Shown: positions 7,455 to 13,787, counted from the first letter of the stretch. The stretch: 13,787 nt of DNA from Aquificaceae bacterium (GCA_025057245.1 JANWYC010000010.1:1-13787), one strand, 5' to 3'. The notes: generated by a model not told the origin, from the sequence alone. Numbers and translations: made by a program.

Positions 7455-7477
7455 TTTTACCTCCTTACACAATTATA
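7455..7477 (-). promoter_or_regulatory. Promoter -10 and Shine-Dalgarno of the cytochrome c operon
   Basis: TATAAT (7472-7477) is followed 17 nt later by the ATG, with AAGGAGGT between them. This is an ordinary leadered start, unlike the neighbouring promoters where the -10 box sits 6-10 nt before the ATG. No convincing -35 is visible. Confidence 0.6.
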
Positions 7478-7550
7478 GCGTGAAAGCGTGGACTACTTGC
7501 AGTTGACCGAAATTTTAACTATCGTTGATTTAAATTTTTTGCGCCATGAA

Positions 7551-7655
7551 GCTAATATACACTTAGTTGTGAACTCACTGCTATATCTAATATGATTCAC
7601 GGGAGTTTTACGAGTTCTCCCATAGTCAGGCTCAAGTTTTGTAGTTGCGGATTAT
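7551..7655 (+). repeat. Dispersed intergenic repeat, copy A
   Basis: Between purQ and the cytochrome operon. Positions 7603-7651 match copy X (minus strand near 10671-10623) without gaps at 34 of 49 bases, mostly with transitions at the differences. The strongest shared blocks are TTTTAC, CATA-TCAG-CTCAA and AGTTGC. Within it AGTCAGGCTCAAGTTTT (7624-7640) matches copy E. It contains a small inverted repeat GTAGTT/AACTAC (7641-7646 and 7657-7662, 10-nt loop) and GGGAG/CTCCC (7601-7605 and 7617-7621). The left part is more diverged. Confidence 0.65.
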
Positions 7656-7680
7656 TAACTACGAGATTGGAAAAGAACTT

Positions 7681-8361
7681 TCAGACTATGAGGGAATGCC
7701 ACAGAATTATACCATCCCTATAGCCTAGGACATCTTCACAAGCTCTCTCCGGGTGCGGCATGAGACCGAACACGTTACCTTCTTTGTTGCACACTCCAGC
7801 TATGTTGTCTGTAGAACCGTTGGGATTGGACTTGGGGTTTACGTTGCCCTCTGCGTCGCAGTATCTGAGAACCACTTGACCTCTCTCTTCCATCCTTTTT
7901 AACTCGTCCTCAGGAACGTAATACCTACCCTCTCCATGAGCTATGGGTAGTCTTATAACCTCACCTCTTTCAAACTCTCTGGTAAAAGGAAGGCTATTGT
8001 TCTCCACCCTCAGATAAACATCCATACAAAGAAAACTCATGCCCTGATTTCTGAGAAGAGCGCCTGGCAGCAAGTGCAACTCTGTAAGCACCTGAAAACC
8101 GTTGCATATGCCTAAGAGGAGTCCTCCTTTCTGTGAAAAGTCCACCAGCGCATGACCCAGTGGCGTTTTGCTGGCAAGAACACCCGCCCTAAGGTAGTCG
8201 CCAAAGGAAAAACCACCCGGTATAATCACACAGTCAAAACCACTTAAGCTACGAGTGTGATGGTCTACAAAACTCACTTCTTGTCCCAGTAAGTCTCTTA
8301 TTACGTAGTATGTGTCGTAGTCACAGTTAGAACCGGGAAAGACACAGACCGCAAATTTCAT
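7681..8361 (-). CDS. purQ: Phosphoribosylformylglycinamidine synthase subunit PurQ (glutaminase)
   Basis: Class I glutamine amidotransferase subunit of the three-part FGAM synthetase. It releases ammonia from glutamine for PurL in step four of purine synthesis. The 226 aa fit the small PurQ form. The catalytic triad is visible: nucleophile C86 in GICNGFQ, and H203 and E205 in MPHPERA. The oxyanion strand is IIPGGFSFGDYLRAG (46-60), and the Gln-binding NPNGS..NIAG lies at 179-189. The ATG overlaps the purS stop as ATGA. purL is not in the window. Nothing is odd about the gene. Confidence 0.97.
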   Translation of the reverse strand: MKFAVCVFPGSNCDYDTYYVIRDLLGQEVSFVDHHTRSLSGFDCVIIPGGFSFGDYLRAGVLASKTPLGHALVDFSQKGGLLLGICNGFQVLTELHLLPGALLRNQGMSFLCMDVYLRVENNSLPFTREFERGEVIRLPIAHGEGRYYVPEDELKRMEERGQVVLRYCDAEGNVNPKSNPNGSTDNIAGVCNKEGNVFGLMPHPERACEDVLGYRDGIILWHSLIV

Positions 8362-8570
8362 TCTATAACATACTCCTCTACCAGAGGATTGACAAGATAC
8401 TTCTCCGCTATAGCTTTCACATCAGTGTCGTCCTCCACCTCCAGCTCCACCACCTTGCCGACCTTAACATTCTTTACGGAAAAGCCCTCTTCCAATAGCA
8501 TCTCCTTTACCGCTCTACCCTCTGGGTCCAAGAGCCCTTTTCTTGGAAGAATAAGCACTCTTACTCTCAT
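8358..8570 (-). CDS. purS: Phosphoribosylformylglycinamidine synthase subunit PurS
   Basis: Small dimeric bridging subunit (70 aa) that joins PurQ to PurL and helps ammonia pass between them. The family pattern shows in VLILPRKGLLDPEGRAVKEML at the start, a central GF.V..VKVGK.VEL strand and C-terminal VNPLVEEYVIE. Usual length is about 80, so it is near normal. It is the first gene of the purS-purQ operon. The ATG has no Shine-Dalgarno; TATAAT lies 9 nt upstream, so a leaderless mRNA is likely. Confidence 0.93.
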   Translation of the reverse strand: MRVRVLILPRKGLLDPEGRAVKEMLLEEGFSVKNVKVGKVVELEVEDDTDVKAIAEKYLVNPLVEEYVIE

Positions 8571-8579
8571 TGCGTGTGT

Positions 8580-8587
8580 ATTATACT
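8580..8587. promoter_or_regulatory. Overlapping divergent -10 boxes of purS-purQ and rpiB
   Basis: In a gap of only 24 bp, TATAAT on the minus strand (8580-8585, 9 nt before the purS ATG) overlaps TATACT on the plus strand (8582-8587, 7 nt before the rpiB ATG). Neither gene has a Shine-Dalgarno or a clear -35. The shared bases imply that the two promoters cannot be melted independently. Confidence 0.5.
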
Positions 8588-8594
8588 ATAAGTC

Positions 8595-9041
8595 ATGCTA
8601 ACTATAGCGATAGGGGCAGACCATGCGGGATATCCTTTAAAGGAAAAGATAAAAGACTTTCTTCTCTTAAAAAACTACAGAGTTCTTGACTTTGGCACTA
8701 ATTCCACAGAATCTACTCACTATCCTCTTTTTGCACGAGAAGTTTGCCTCTCCATTCAAAGGGGGGAGAGTCAGAGAGGTATATTGATTTGCGGGACGGG
8801 CATAGGCATGTCCATAGCGTCCAACAAGTTTAAAGGCATAAGGTCAGCCCTTTGTTTCAATGAATACATGGCTCGTATGAGTAGGAAACACAACGACGCC
8901 AACGTGCTGTGTCTTGGTAGCAGAGTTATAGGCGAAGAGCTTGCCTTTTCCATCGTAGAAGCATGGCTCTCAGCGGATTTTGAAGGCGGTAGGCACACGC
9001 AAAGAGTAGAACTCATAAAACAGATGGAAAGCACACCATAA
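8595..9041 (+). CDS. rpiB: Ribose 5-phosphate isomerase B
   Basis: Interconverts ribose 5-phosphate and ribulose 5-phosphate in the pentose phosphate pathway, supplying PRPP and nucleotides, which suits its position beside purSQ. The 148-aa sequence has D9-H10 of the phosphate site, the active-site C66 in ILICGTGIGMSIASNK, and H99 in SRKHNDANVLCLG; these are the E. coli RpiB positions. The N-terminus IAIGADHAGYPLK is typical. The ATG at 8595 follows a -10-like TATACT at 7 nt with no Shine-Dalgarno. Downstream there is only a weak A/T-rich inverted repeat. Confidence 0.95.
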   Translation: MLTIAIGADHAGYPLKEKIKDFLLLKNYRVLDFGTNSTESTHYPLFAREVCLSIQRGESQRGILICGTGIGMSIASNKFKGIRSALCFNEYMARMSRKHNDANVLCLGSRVIGEELAFSIVEAWLSADFEGGRHTQRVELIKQMESTP

Positions 9042-9167
9042 AAACCCAATACATGTTTTAAACCTTTTCACAAACCGAGCCTGTTAGTGTTCGCTTTAAA
9101 TCTTCAGGTATTGGTAAATCGTAAAGTCTGGCTACTTATGAAAGAAAAGCCTAAAGCTACCTGCGGT

Positions 9168-9250
9168 GTCTCTAATAAATCCCTAACTCTCCGCTCGTAG
9201 GGATTTTGGCGTCTCTGCAAAGTTAGGCTAAGTTTTTAAAGTGATTACAT
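9168..9250 (+). repeat. Dispersed intergenic repeat, copy E, with internal stem-loop
   Basis: Between rpiB and bioF. TCTAATAAA-CCC matches copies X and Y, and AGTTAGGCTAAGTTTT (9221-9236) matches copy A at all but two positions. TGCA-A-T-AG-CT-AA-TT-TAAAGT follows copy X. It includes a perfect 9-bp stem AAATCCCTA/TAGGGATTT (9177-9185 and 9198-9206) with a 12-nt loop, not followed by a U-tract. I found no gene, tRNA or regulatory RNA that explains the 276-bp gap. Confidence 0.5.
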
Positions 9251-9305
9251 AGAAAGCATTGTAAGACACTGCAACGCTCACGCACTCATGGAGGCTGTGC
9301 GGTAA

Positions 9306-9311
9306 TATATT
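9306..9311 (+). promoter_or_regulatory. -10 box of bioF (probably leaderless transcript)
   Basis: TATATT lies 6 nt before the bioF ATG (an overlapping TAATAT lies 9 nt before). There is no Shine-Dalgarno and no good -35. A BirA-type operator is not visible. Confidence 0.4.
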
Positions 9312-9317
9312 ACCTGC

Positions 9318-10433
9318 ATGGATTGGATAGAAAAGGAGCTTGAGAGTATAGAGGTGAAGAACCTCTACCGTAAAAGGCTCTTGAGAGAAGGCTTAAGAGA
9401 TTTTTGTTCCAATGATTACCTTGCACTAAAGGAACATCCTGAAGTGATAGAAACGGTAGCAAAGGTTCTGAGAGAGTATGGACTAGGCTCTGGTGCGTCA
9501 GCTCTGGTCTCAGGTTATACAATACATCACAAAAGACTTGAAGAGAGCTTAGCTAAATTTAAAGGCACGCCTTGCTGTGTGCTTTTTGGTTCTGGCTATC
9601 TGGCAAATATAGGCACTATACCGGCTCTGGTAAGCGAAGGGGATGTTTTGTTCAGCGATGAACTAAACCATGCCAGTATAATAGACGCCTGCAGACTTTC
9701 CAGAGCAAAAGTCTTCGTATACAAACATCTTGACTACGAACACTTAGAGGAGCTCCTGCGGGGAGAGAGGGCAAAATACAGAAGAGCTCTAATCGTTAGC
9801 GACACAGTTTTTAGTATGGATGGAGATGTGGCGCACATACCTACTTTGAAAAAGTTGTGCAAAGAATACCATTGCATGCTTTATCTTGACGAGGCTCACG
9901 CTACTGGTGTTCTTGGCAATAAAGGAATGGGTGGACTTGAGGAGTTTGGGGAGCGTTGGGATGAATTTATGGTTATTATGGGCACTCTTTCAAAAGCTTT
10001 GGGCTCCTACGGTGCTTTTGTGTGCTCTTCTGAGAAGTTCTGTGAGTATATGGTAAATAAGGCAAGAAGCCTTATATTTTCCACTTCCCTTCCTCCTGCT
10101 ATATGCGCTGGTGCGGAGAAGGCTTTAGAGATTTTACAGAGGGAGAGTTGGAGAGTTAGAAAGCTGAGAGAAATAAGCTATCACCTCTACGCAAGGCTTA
10201 GAAATCTCGGCTTTGAAGTTATTTATCACAACACGCCTATCATACCTATTATGGTTTACACAGAGGCTAAAGCTGTCCAGATAAGAGACGAGCTACTCAA
10301 AAAAGGCATACTGCTTCAAGCCATAAGATATCCCACAGTGCCAGAGGGAAAAGCAAGGCTCAGACTAACCGCAAGTCTAAGGTATTCAGAAGAGGAAATA
10401 AACCTATTTTTGGATGCTTTGAAGGTTATATAG
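9318..10433 (+). CDS. bioF: 8-amino-7-oxononanoate synthase (biotin synthesis)
   Basis: PLP enzyme of the alpha-oxoamine synthase family that condenses pimeloyl thioester with L-alanine in biotin synthesis. At 371 aa it is near family length (about 385). Motifs in order: CSNDYLAL (30-37), GSGASALVSGYTIHHKRLEE (57-76), SDELNHAS (113-120), S166 in VFSMDGD, D191-E-A-H194 (cofactor ring stacking and N1 contact), and the Schiff-base lysine K226 in GTLSKALGSYG. The C-terminal domain ends with TVPEGKARLRLTASLRYSEEE. Related 2-amino-3-ketobutyrate CoA ligase and ALA synthase are possible, but the SNDYL start and the RYPTVPEGKARLR block favour BioF. It stands alone, without other bio genes. Confidence 0.92.
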   Translation: MDWIEKELESIEVKNLYRKRLLREGLRDFCSNDYLALKEHPEVIETVAKVLREYGLGSGASALVSGYTIHHKRLEESLAKFKGTPCCVLFGSGYLANIGTIPALVSEGDVLFSDELNHASIIDACRLSRAKVFVYKHLDYEHLEELLRGERAKYRRALIVSDTVFSMDGDVAHIPTLKKLCKEYHCMLYLDEAHATGVLGNKGMGGLEEFGERWDEFMVIMGTLSKALGSYGAFVCSSEKFCEYMVNKARSLIFSTSLPPAICAGAEKALEILQRESWRVRKLREISYHLYARLRNLGFEVIYHNTPIIPIMVYTEAKAVQIRDELLKKGILLQAIRYPTVPEGKARLRLTASLRYSEEEINLFLDALKVI

Positions 10434-10483
10434 AGCTCCGCTTTTTCGTTAAAAAAACACCTTGTTGAACTTCCTACTAAACC

Positions 10484-10498
10484 ACTTTAGAACTTGAG
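10484..10498 (-). repeat. Dispersed intergenic repeat, short copy C
   Basis: CTCAAGTTCTAAAGT on the minus strand matches the core of copy X (CTCAAATTCTAAAGT, 139 bp away in the same gap) at 14 of 15 bases. Upstream, ATGATTCAC is shared with copy A, but the rest has diverged or lost bases. It is the weakest copy. Confidence 0.4.
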
Positions 10499-10603
10499 TA
10501 TCAGAATCTTTGTGAATCATCAAAGTGAGGTTTGTTAAATAATAAATCTCTAACCATTGCATAATATATAACCTTTCAATAAGTCTACGATTTATCTAAA
10601 AAC

Positions 10604-10710
10604 TGATGCTCCACACTCAGCAACTTTAGAATTTGAGACTGATTATGCAACAGTTGGTAAAACCATTACGAACAGAGACGAAGGGTTTATTAGACGGTTA
10701 GATATTAGAC
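10604..10710 (-). repeat. Dispersed intergenic repeat, copy X
   Basis: Between the convergent ends of bioF and the flippase-like gene. Read on the minus strand it begins GTCTAATATCTAACCGTCTAATAAA, hence two TCTAATA units, and has AATGG at offset 44. The core CTCAAATTCTAAAGTTGC lies at offset 73. Copy Y on the plus strand has the same three landmarks at the same offsets. Copy A matches the core region at 34 of 49 bases. The rest of the 294-bp gap shows no reading frame or recognisable RNA; T7 on the minus strand at 10451-10457 has no convincing hairpin before it. Confidence 0.65.
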
Positions 10711-10727
10711 ACGGCACACGGCAAAAC

Positions 10728-11579
10728 CTAAGAAAACCTTTTCGTAAGATAAAGAGCTGAGGGTATACCCAGAATAAGTGAGGATATGAGCAAAAAGCTA
10801 TGAAAAACGAAGCCTAACGTTAACCACTCTTTTAAACTTTCACCTATTAACTTCAACGGAAGGCTAAAGGCAAACTCGTAAGTTCCAAAACCCATAAAGC
10901 TGTGAACTGGTAGCACGGAGCTAAGCTCACCCCCTAAGAAGGCAAGAAACACTCTGTACGAAAAAGCATCCCAGAGGTTAAGCAAGGTTAGGAGACTAAA
11001 AAACTTTAAAAGACTCGAGAGAAGTGATAGAGAATAAAGGCTTAGACAAAGTTTAAAAGAAGCTTCTCTTTTGAGAAATTCCCTTATATCACCCAGTTTA
11101 CCCGACGCCGGCAGTAGAATATGGACTTTGTAAAGAGATAAACCTATTATTAAGAGGAAACCGGTAGGGATTAGAAATAAAGGATACGCTACAGAAAGGC
11201 TGAAAAAAAAGAGCAGGAAGAGTGCCATAAGGTCATAAAGCCTACCCACAAAAAAAGACCAAAGAGCGTAGCTCATGTTTATTCTTAGACTCTTTGTGTA
11301 GTAAAACCAGCTGAGCTCTCCAGTTCTTGCAGGAAGAAGGTTGTTAAACATTATGTTTGCGGAGTTCATGGCAAAAGACTGTATAAGACTGATGTTTTTA
11401 ATTAAAAGTTTCCATCTTACAGACCTGAAGAGCTGACTGAAACCGTAAAAAAGAAAGGCAAAGATGAATTCCTCAACGCTCGTCTCTTTAAGAGCTCTAA
11501 GCACTTCTGTAAGCGGAACGAAATAGAAAAGGAAAGCAAGGAAGAGGATTGTAAAAGAGAAAGATAGGAAACTTTTCAA
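10728..11579 (-). CDS. Flippase-like / lysylphosphatidylglycerol-synthase TM-domain family protein
   Basis: Integral inner-membrane protein of 283 aa with about eight hydrophobic segments, of the UPF0104/AglD-like family. The diagnostic stretch is FRSVRWKLLIKN (51-62) followed by NNLLPARTGELSWFY (79-93), then a late GGELSSVLPVHSFMGFGTYE block around 215-234. Relatives are linked to lipid or lipid-linked sugar transfer across membranes, but the substrate here cannot be told. The start is TTG, overlapping the flavoprotein stop as TTGA, so the two are translationally coupled. It lacks the soluble aminoacyl-transfer domain of MprF, so it is not a full lysyl-PG synthase. Confidence 0.85.
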   Translation of the reverse strand: MKSFLSFSFTILFLAFLFYFVPLTEVLRALKETSVEEFIFAFLFYGFSQLFRSVRWKLLIKNISLIQSFAMNSANIMFNNLLPARTGELSWFYYTKSLRINMSYALWSFFVGRLYDLMALFLLFFFSLSVAYPLFLIPTGFLLIIGLSLYKVHILLPASGKLGDIREFLKREASFKLCLSLYSLSLLSSLLKFFSLLTLLNLWDAFSYRVFLAFLGGELSSVLPVHSFMGFGTYEFAFSLPLKLIGESLKEWLTLGFVFHSFLLISSLILGIPSALYLTKRFS

Positions 11580-12178
11580 GACTTTTCTGGGACGTCGTGT
11601 ATAACTATTCTTTTACCAGCAAACCTTGAGAGTATTTCTATAGCAACCTCCACACCAGAACCAGCGCAGGAAGTGAAATGAGAAGACAAACCAGCCAAAG
11701 TTCCTACCACAAAAAGGTTTTTGTCTACCTCGTAGTCTTTGTGCTTTAGCATAACTCTGCCAGGCTTTGGAGACTTGGTATTCTCCACAACCTCCACATT
11801 AATACCTTTTATGCTAAACCCATGAAAACCGCTGGCTAACACCACATAGTCTGAAAGAAATACCTTTCCAGATGCGGTCTCTACTTCGTAATGTTCCCCT
11901 TTTTTCTCGACCCTTGTAACCTCTTCTTGTAGTATTTCCATACCACCCCAGTCTTGTATTTGCTTTCTGACCTTCTGTAAGAGCTCTCTCCCAGCCATGG
12001 GTTCAATCCCAGGCACGTTTTTTAGAAAAGCTTTATTCAAATCTGAGTGGTCTGTATCAAAAAGTATGTATTTTCTGTTCTCAGCCCATTCCCAGTTCCT
12101 ACCCTGTGAAGATAAAAGCGTAAGAGCACAAGAAAGCCCGCTTGCACCGCCACCAACTATGACAACATCATACTTCAT
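11576..12178 (-). CDS. Small FAD/NAD(P)-binding protein, thioredoxin-reductase-like
   Basis: A 200-aa flavoprotein fold of unknown function. The dinucleotide motif VVIVGGGASGLS (5-16) opens the protein, an ATG-like strand YVVLASGFHG lies at 111-120, and the FAD-closing region FVVGTLAG...GSGVEVAIEIL lies at 157-183. The usual Gly-Asp of this last motif is Gly-Thr (159-160). Compared with thioredoxin reductase (about 310-320 aa), the inserted NADPH domain and the redox CxxC are missing; the only late cysteine is C171. I chose the ATG at 12178 because MKYDVVIVGGG is the normal N-terminus and TATAAT lies 10 nt upstream; an in-frame ATG at 12277 would add 33 unlikely residues. It is coupled to the flippase-like gene, suggesting a joint envelope or lipid role (inference). 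Confidence 0.82.
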   Translation of the reverse strand: MKYDVVIVGGGASGLSCALTLLSSQGRNWEWAENRKYILFDTDHSDLNKAFLKNVPGIEPMAGRELLQKVRKQIQDWGGMEILQEEVTRVEKKGEHYEVETASGKVFLSDYVVLASGFHGFSIKGINVEVVENTKSPKPGRVMLKHKDYEVDKNLFVVGTLAGLSSHFTSCAGSGVEVAIEILSRFAGKRIVIHDVPEKS

Positions 12179-12188
12179 AGCCTTTACA

Positions 12189-12194
12189 ATTATA
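12189..12194 (-). promoter_or_regulatory. -10 box of the flavoprotein/flippase operon (probably leaderless)
   Basis: TATAAT ends 10 nt before the chosen ATG at 12178; CTTTCA lies 17 bp further upstream as a weak -35. The surrounding TATAATTGT is identical to the cytochrome c promoter core at 7469-7477. Being downstream of the alternative start at 12277, it argues against that longer reading. Confidence 0.5.
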
Positions 12195-12316
12195 CAAAAA
12201 ACCGCTACGTATGAAAGCACTTTTTGAACCTTGTAGAGCTTGACCCTGAAAGCAAAAATGCTACGAGGTTGAGTCATTTGCAGTTAACTTGATTTTCAAA
12301 CAGTAGAATATATCCT

Positions 12317-12475
12317 ATGCTTGCTTCATGCTTTCAAGGAGAGGTCGTGTGGTCTATCAGGTTCTCTTACTGGTGGTTTTTAGCTGTGCTTGTATTATGT
12401 TTGCCGTCCTTCGAAACGCTTCCCTTTACGGTGCGCAAATTACGAACCTTGCCTTCCCTGCCTGAGTCATGCTAA
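12317..12475 (+). CDS. Possible 52-aa small membrane protein (doubtful)
   Basis: Open frame ATG to TAA encoding MLASCFQGEVVW..., with one hydrophobic stretch (YWWFLAVLVLCLPSF, about residues 18-32) and a basic, proline-containing tail. It is preceded by TAGAAT 7 nt before the ATG, like the leaderless starts elsewhere in the window, and has no Shine-Dalgarno. The segment is richer in G+C than the flanking intergenic DNA. I recognise no family. It could equally be a chance open frame or part of the repeat that follows directly at 12479. Confidence 0.2.
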   Translation: MLASCFQGEVVWSIRFSYWWFLAVLVLCLPSFETLPFTVRKLRTLPSLPESC

Positions 12476-12478
12476 TAT

Positions 12479-12578
12479 GTCTAATATTTAATGTCTAATA
12501 AATTTTCCAGCTTTAACTTACAATGGCTTTGTGAATTCTTGTAGAGTTAGATTCAAATTCTGAGGTAGCGGAACATCA
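12479..12578 (+). repeat. Dispersed intergenic repeat, copy Y
   Basis: Begins GTCTAATATTTAATGTCTAATAAA in two units, has AATGG at offset 44 and TTCAAATTCTGAGGTAGC at offset 73, exactly as in copy X on the opposite strand 1.8 kb away. A further GCTAATAT unit precedes it. It ends near GGAACATCAA, comparable to GGAGCATCA in copy X. Confidence 0.65.
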
Positions 12579-12616
12579 AGCCTCATAGAACATTTTTCGG
12601 CGTAGCGGTGCTATAG

Positions 12617-13787
12617 TCAAACTCTCTGCGCAAGCTTTTCAAAAGCTCTCTTTATGCCTTTTACCGCCTGACGTATGCGGTGTTCGTTCTCCACCAGTGC
12701 GAATCTCACATAGCCTTCACCGTATTCACCAAAACCTATGCCCGGAGATACTGCTACCTTGGCATCTTTGAGAAGAAACAGAGCAAAGTCTAAGGAGTTC
12801 ATGCCAGCCCACGATGGTATCTTAGCCCACAAGAACATACTACCCTTTGGTTTCTCAACCTGCCAACCTATTCTGTTAAGACCGTCCACGAGAAAATCTC
12901 TTCTCTTTCTGTATGTCTCCCGATTTTTCTCAACCACTTCGTAAGGGCTTTCGAGGGCTATGATGGATGCTACCTGTATGGGTGTAAACACGCCGTAGTC
13001 AAGGTAGCTCTTCAGATGGGCGAGGTTTTTTATAAGAACTTCATTGCCTACCATAAAGGCAACCCTCCAACCTGCCATAGAAAACCCTTTTGACATAGAA
13101 TAGAGCTCCACCGCCACATCCTTTGCACCCTCTACCTGAAGAATGCTGGGCGGTTCGTAGCCGTCAAAACCCAAGTCCGCGTAGGCAAAGTCGTGAACTA
13201 TCCAAACTTCTTCCTTTCTGGCAAGCTCCACCACTTCTTTGAAAAAGTCCAAAGTTACACAAAAAGTGGTAGGATTATGGGGGAAGCTGAGAACTATAGC
13301 TCTTGGCTTTCGGAAAGAAGCCTTTAAAGTGTCGTGTATTTTTCTTAAAAAGCTTTCCTGAAAGTCTTCGCCTTCCTCGGGAATTATGGGCACTGATATG
13401 GCATCTCCACCGGCTATTATGGGTGCGTAGTAGTGTATGGGGTATGTTGGGTTTGAGACCAGAACTGTATCGCCCGGCTCAAGCATGGCAAGCATGAGGT
13501 GAGAATAGCCTTCCTTCGCTCCTATGGTAAGTATGGCTTCCCTTTCAGGGTCTAAGTTTACGTCGTATCGCCTTTTATAAAAGTCGCATATAGCTTTTCT
13601 CAGTCTGGGTATACCCTTTGAGGCTGAATACCCATGCACGTTATCTCTCTTTGTTGCCTCACACAGCTTGTCTCTTATGTGCTCCGCTGGTGGAAGGTCA
13701 GGATTGCCCATTCCCAGGTCCACTATATCCTCGCCTTCACGCCTTAGCTTATATTTAAGTTCGTTTACCATAGCAAAAACGTACTTA
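12617..13787 (-). CDS. alaC: Class I/II aminotransferase, AlaC-like (partial, 5' end beyond right edge)
   Basis: PLP-dependent fold-type I aminotransferase; closest in pattern to AlaC, which makes alanine from pyruvate and glutamate. Numbering from the first visible Met (13771): DLGMGNPD (18-25), [16 protein letters not shown] (107-122), SFPHNPTT (162-169), D194[11 protein letters not shown], the Schiff-base lysine K228 in [12 protein letters not shown], and [16 protein letters not shown] near the end. The frame stays open through the edge and reads KYVFA before this Met, which matches the conserved PPYVFA..NELK segment of AlaC. The true start therefore lies outside the window. LL-diaminopimelate or aspartate aminotransferase activity is the alternative. 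Confidence 0.87.
   Translation of the reverse strand, partial: KYVFAMVNELKYKLRREGEDIVDLGMGNPDLPPAEHIRDKLCEATKRDNVHGYSASKGIPRLRKAICDFYKRRYDVNLDPEREAILTIGAKEGYSHLMLAMLEPGDTVLVSNPTYPIHYYAPIIAGGDAISVPIIPEEGEDFQESFLRKIHDTLKASFRKPRAIVLSFPHNPTTFCVTLDFFKEVVELARKEEVWIVHDFAYADLGFDGYEPPSILQVEGAKDVAVELYSMSKGFSMAGWRVAFMVGNEVLIKNLAHLKSYLDYGVFTPIQVASIIALESPYEVVEKNRETYRKRRDFLVDGLNRIGWQVEKPKGSMFLWAKIPSWAGMNSLDFALFLLKDAKVAVSPGIGFGEYGEGYVRFALVENEHRIRQAVKGIKRAFEKLAQRV

Larger units (their letters stand above)
12179..12616. other. Intergenic region of about 440 bp
   Basis: Lies between the 3' end of the aminotransferase gene and the flavoprotein start. It contains the flavoprotein promoter, a segment TTGCAGTTAAC (12278-12288) nearly repeated at 7497-7507, a doubtful 52-codon reading frame (12317-12475) and repeat copy Y (12479-12578). 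No tRNA, terminator with a U-tract, or known riboswitch is apparent. Confidence 0.5.

Noticed and set aside
9041..9059. Intrinsic terminator after rpiB (AAAAC/GTTTT)
   Set aside because: Only a 5-bp A/T-rich stem with a 9-nt loop and no clear U-tract; too weak to annotate.
9042..9317. tRNA or small stable RNA between rpiB and bioF
   Set aside because: No T-loop consensus, acceptor pairing or CCA end found by eye; the stem-loop at 9177-9206 is better explained as part of repeat copy E.
12179..12277. Start of the flavoprotein at 12277 with a 33-residue extension
   Set aside because: The extension has no family counterpart, and the TATAAT at 12189-12194 lies inside it; MKYDVVIVGGG is the normal N-terminus.
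7455..12616. CRISPR array in the repeat-bearing gaps
   Set aside because: Repeat copies are kilobases apart, diverged and on both strands; there is no regular repeat-spacer pattern and no cas gene.
13769..13771. Met at 13771 as the true start of the aminotransferase
   Set aside because: The frame is open to the edge and reads KYVFA before it, matching conserved AlaC sequence upstream, so the gene is cut by the window.

Overview
The window looks like a chromosomal segment of a hydrogen-oxidising thermophile of the Aquificaceae (Hydrogenobacter/Thermocrinis-like). This is inferred from gene content and protein character, not from a search. The clues are a small class I cytochrome c closely resembling Hydrogenobacter cytochrome c-552, an F-type ATPase subunit c that carries a cleavable signal peptide (as I recall for Aquifex), rpmH running straight into yidD with no rnpA between them, and a heptose epimerase that implies a Gram-negative envelope. 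Genes are tightly packed with many 1-4 bp overlaps. There are no tRNA or rRNA genes, transposases or CRISPR arrays.

Layout. Positions 1-3540 hold one minus-strand run: atpB, atpE, rpmH, yidD, yidC, hldD (the last is cut by the left edge). The F0 membrane genes therefore sit with the insertase that normally places subunit c into the membrane. Divergently from atpB, a P-type cation ATPase of the Ca2+-pump class runs from 3573 to 6122 and overlaps the next minus-strand operon tail to tail. That operon (7454 to 6059) encodes a lipoprotein cytochrome c, a small protein ending in Cys-Cys, and an ArsA/Get3-type ATPase. The minus-strand pair purS-purQ (8570 to 7681) makes two subunits of FGAM synthetase and is divergent from rpiB (8595-9041). 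bioF follows at 9318-10433. Then come, on the minus strand, a small flavoprotein and a flippase-like integral membrane protein (12178 to 10728, overlapping by 4 bp). At the right edge is an AlaC-like aminotransferase whose 5' end lies outside the window.

What stands out beyond the genes. (1) All four longer intergenic gaps (7455-7680, 9042-9317, 10434-10727, 12179-12616) carry diverged copies of one noncoding repeat of about 100 bp that I do not recognise. (2) Several genes have a TATAAT-like box only 6-10 nt before the start codon and no Shine-Dalgarno, which suggests leaderless mRNAs; cytochrome c, atpE and rpmH by contrast have strong Shine-Dalgarno sites. (3) The missing rnpA fits the protein-only RNase P of this lineage. 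(4) The cytochrome/CC-tail/ArsA operon may be an uncharacterised functional unit.
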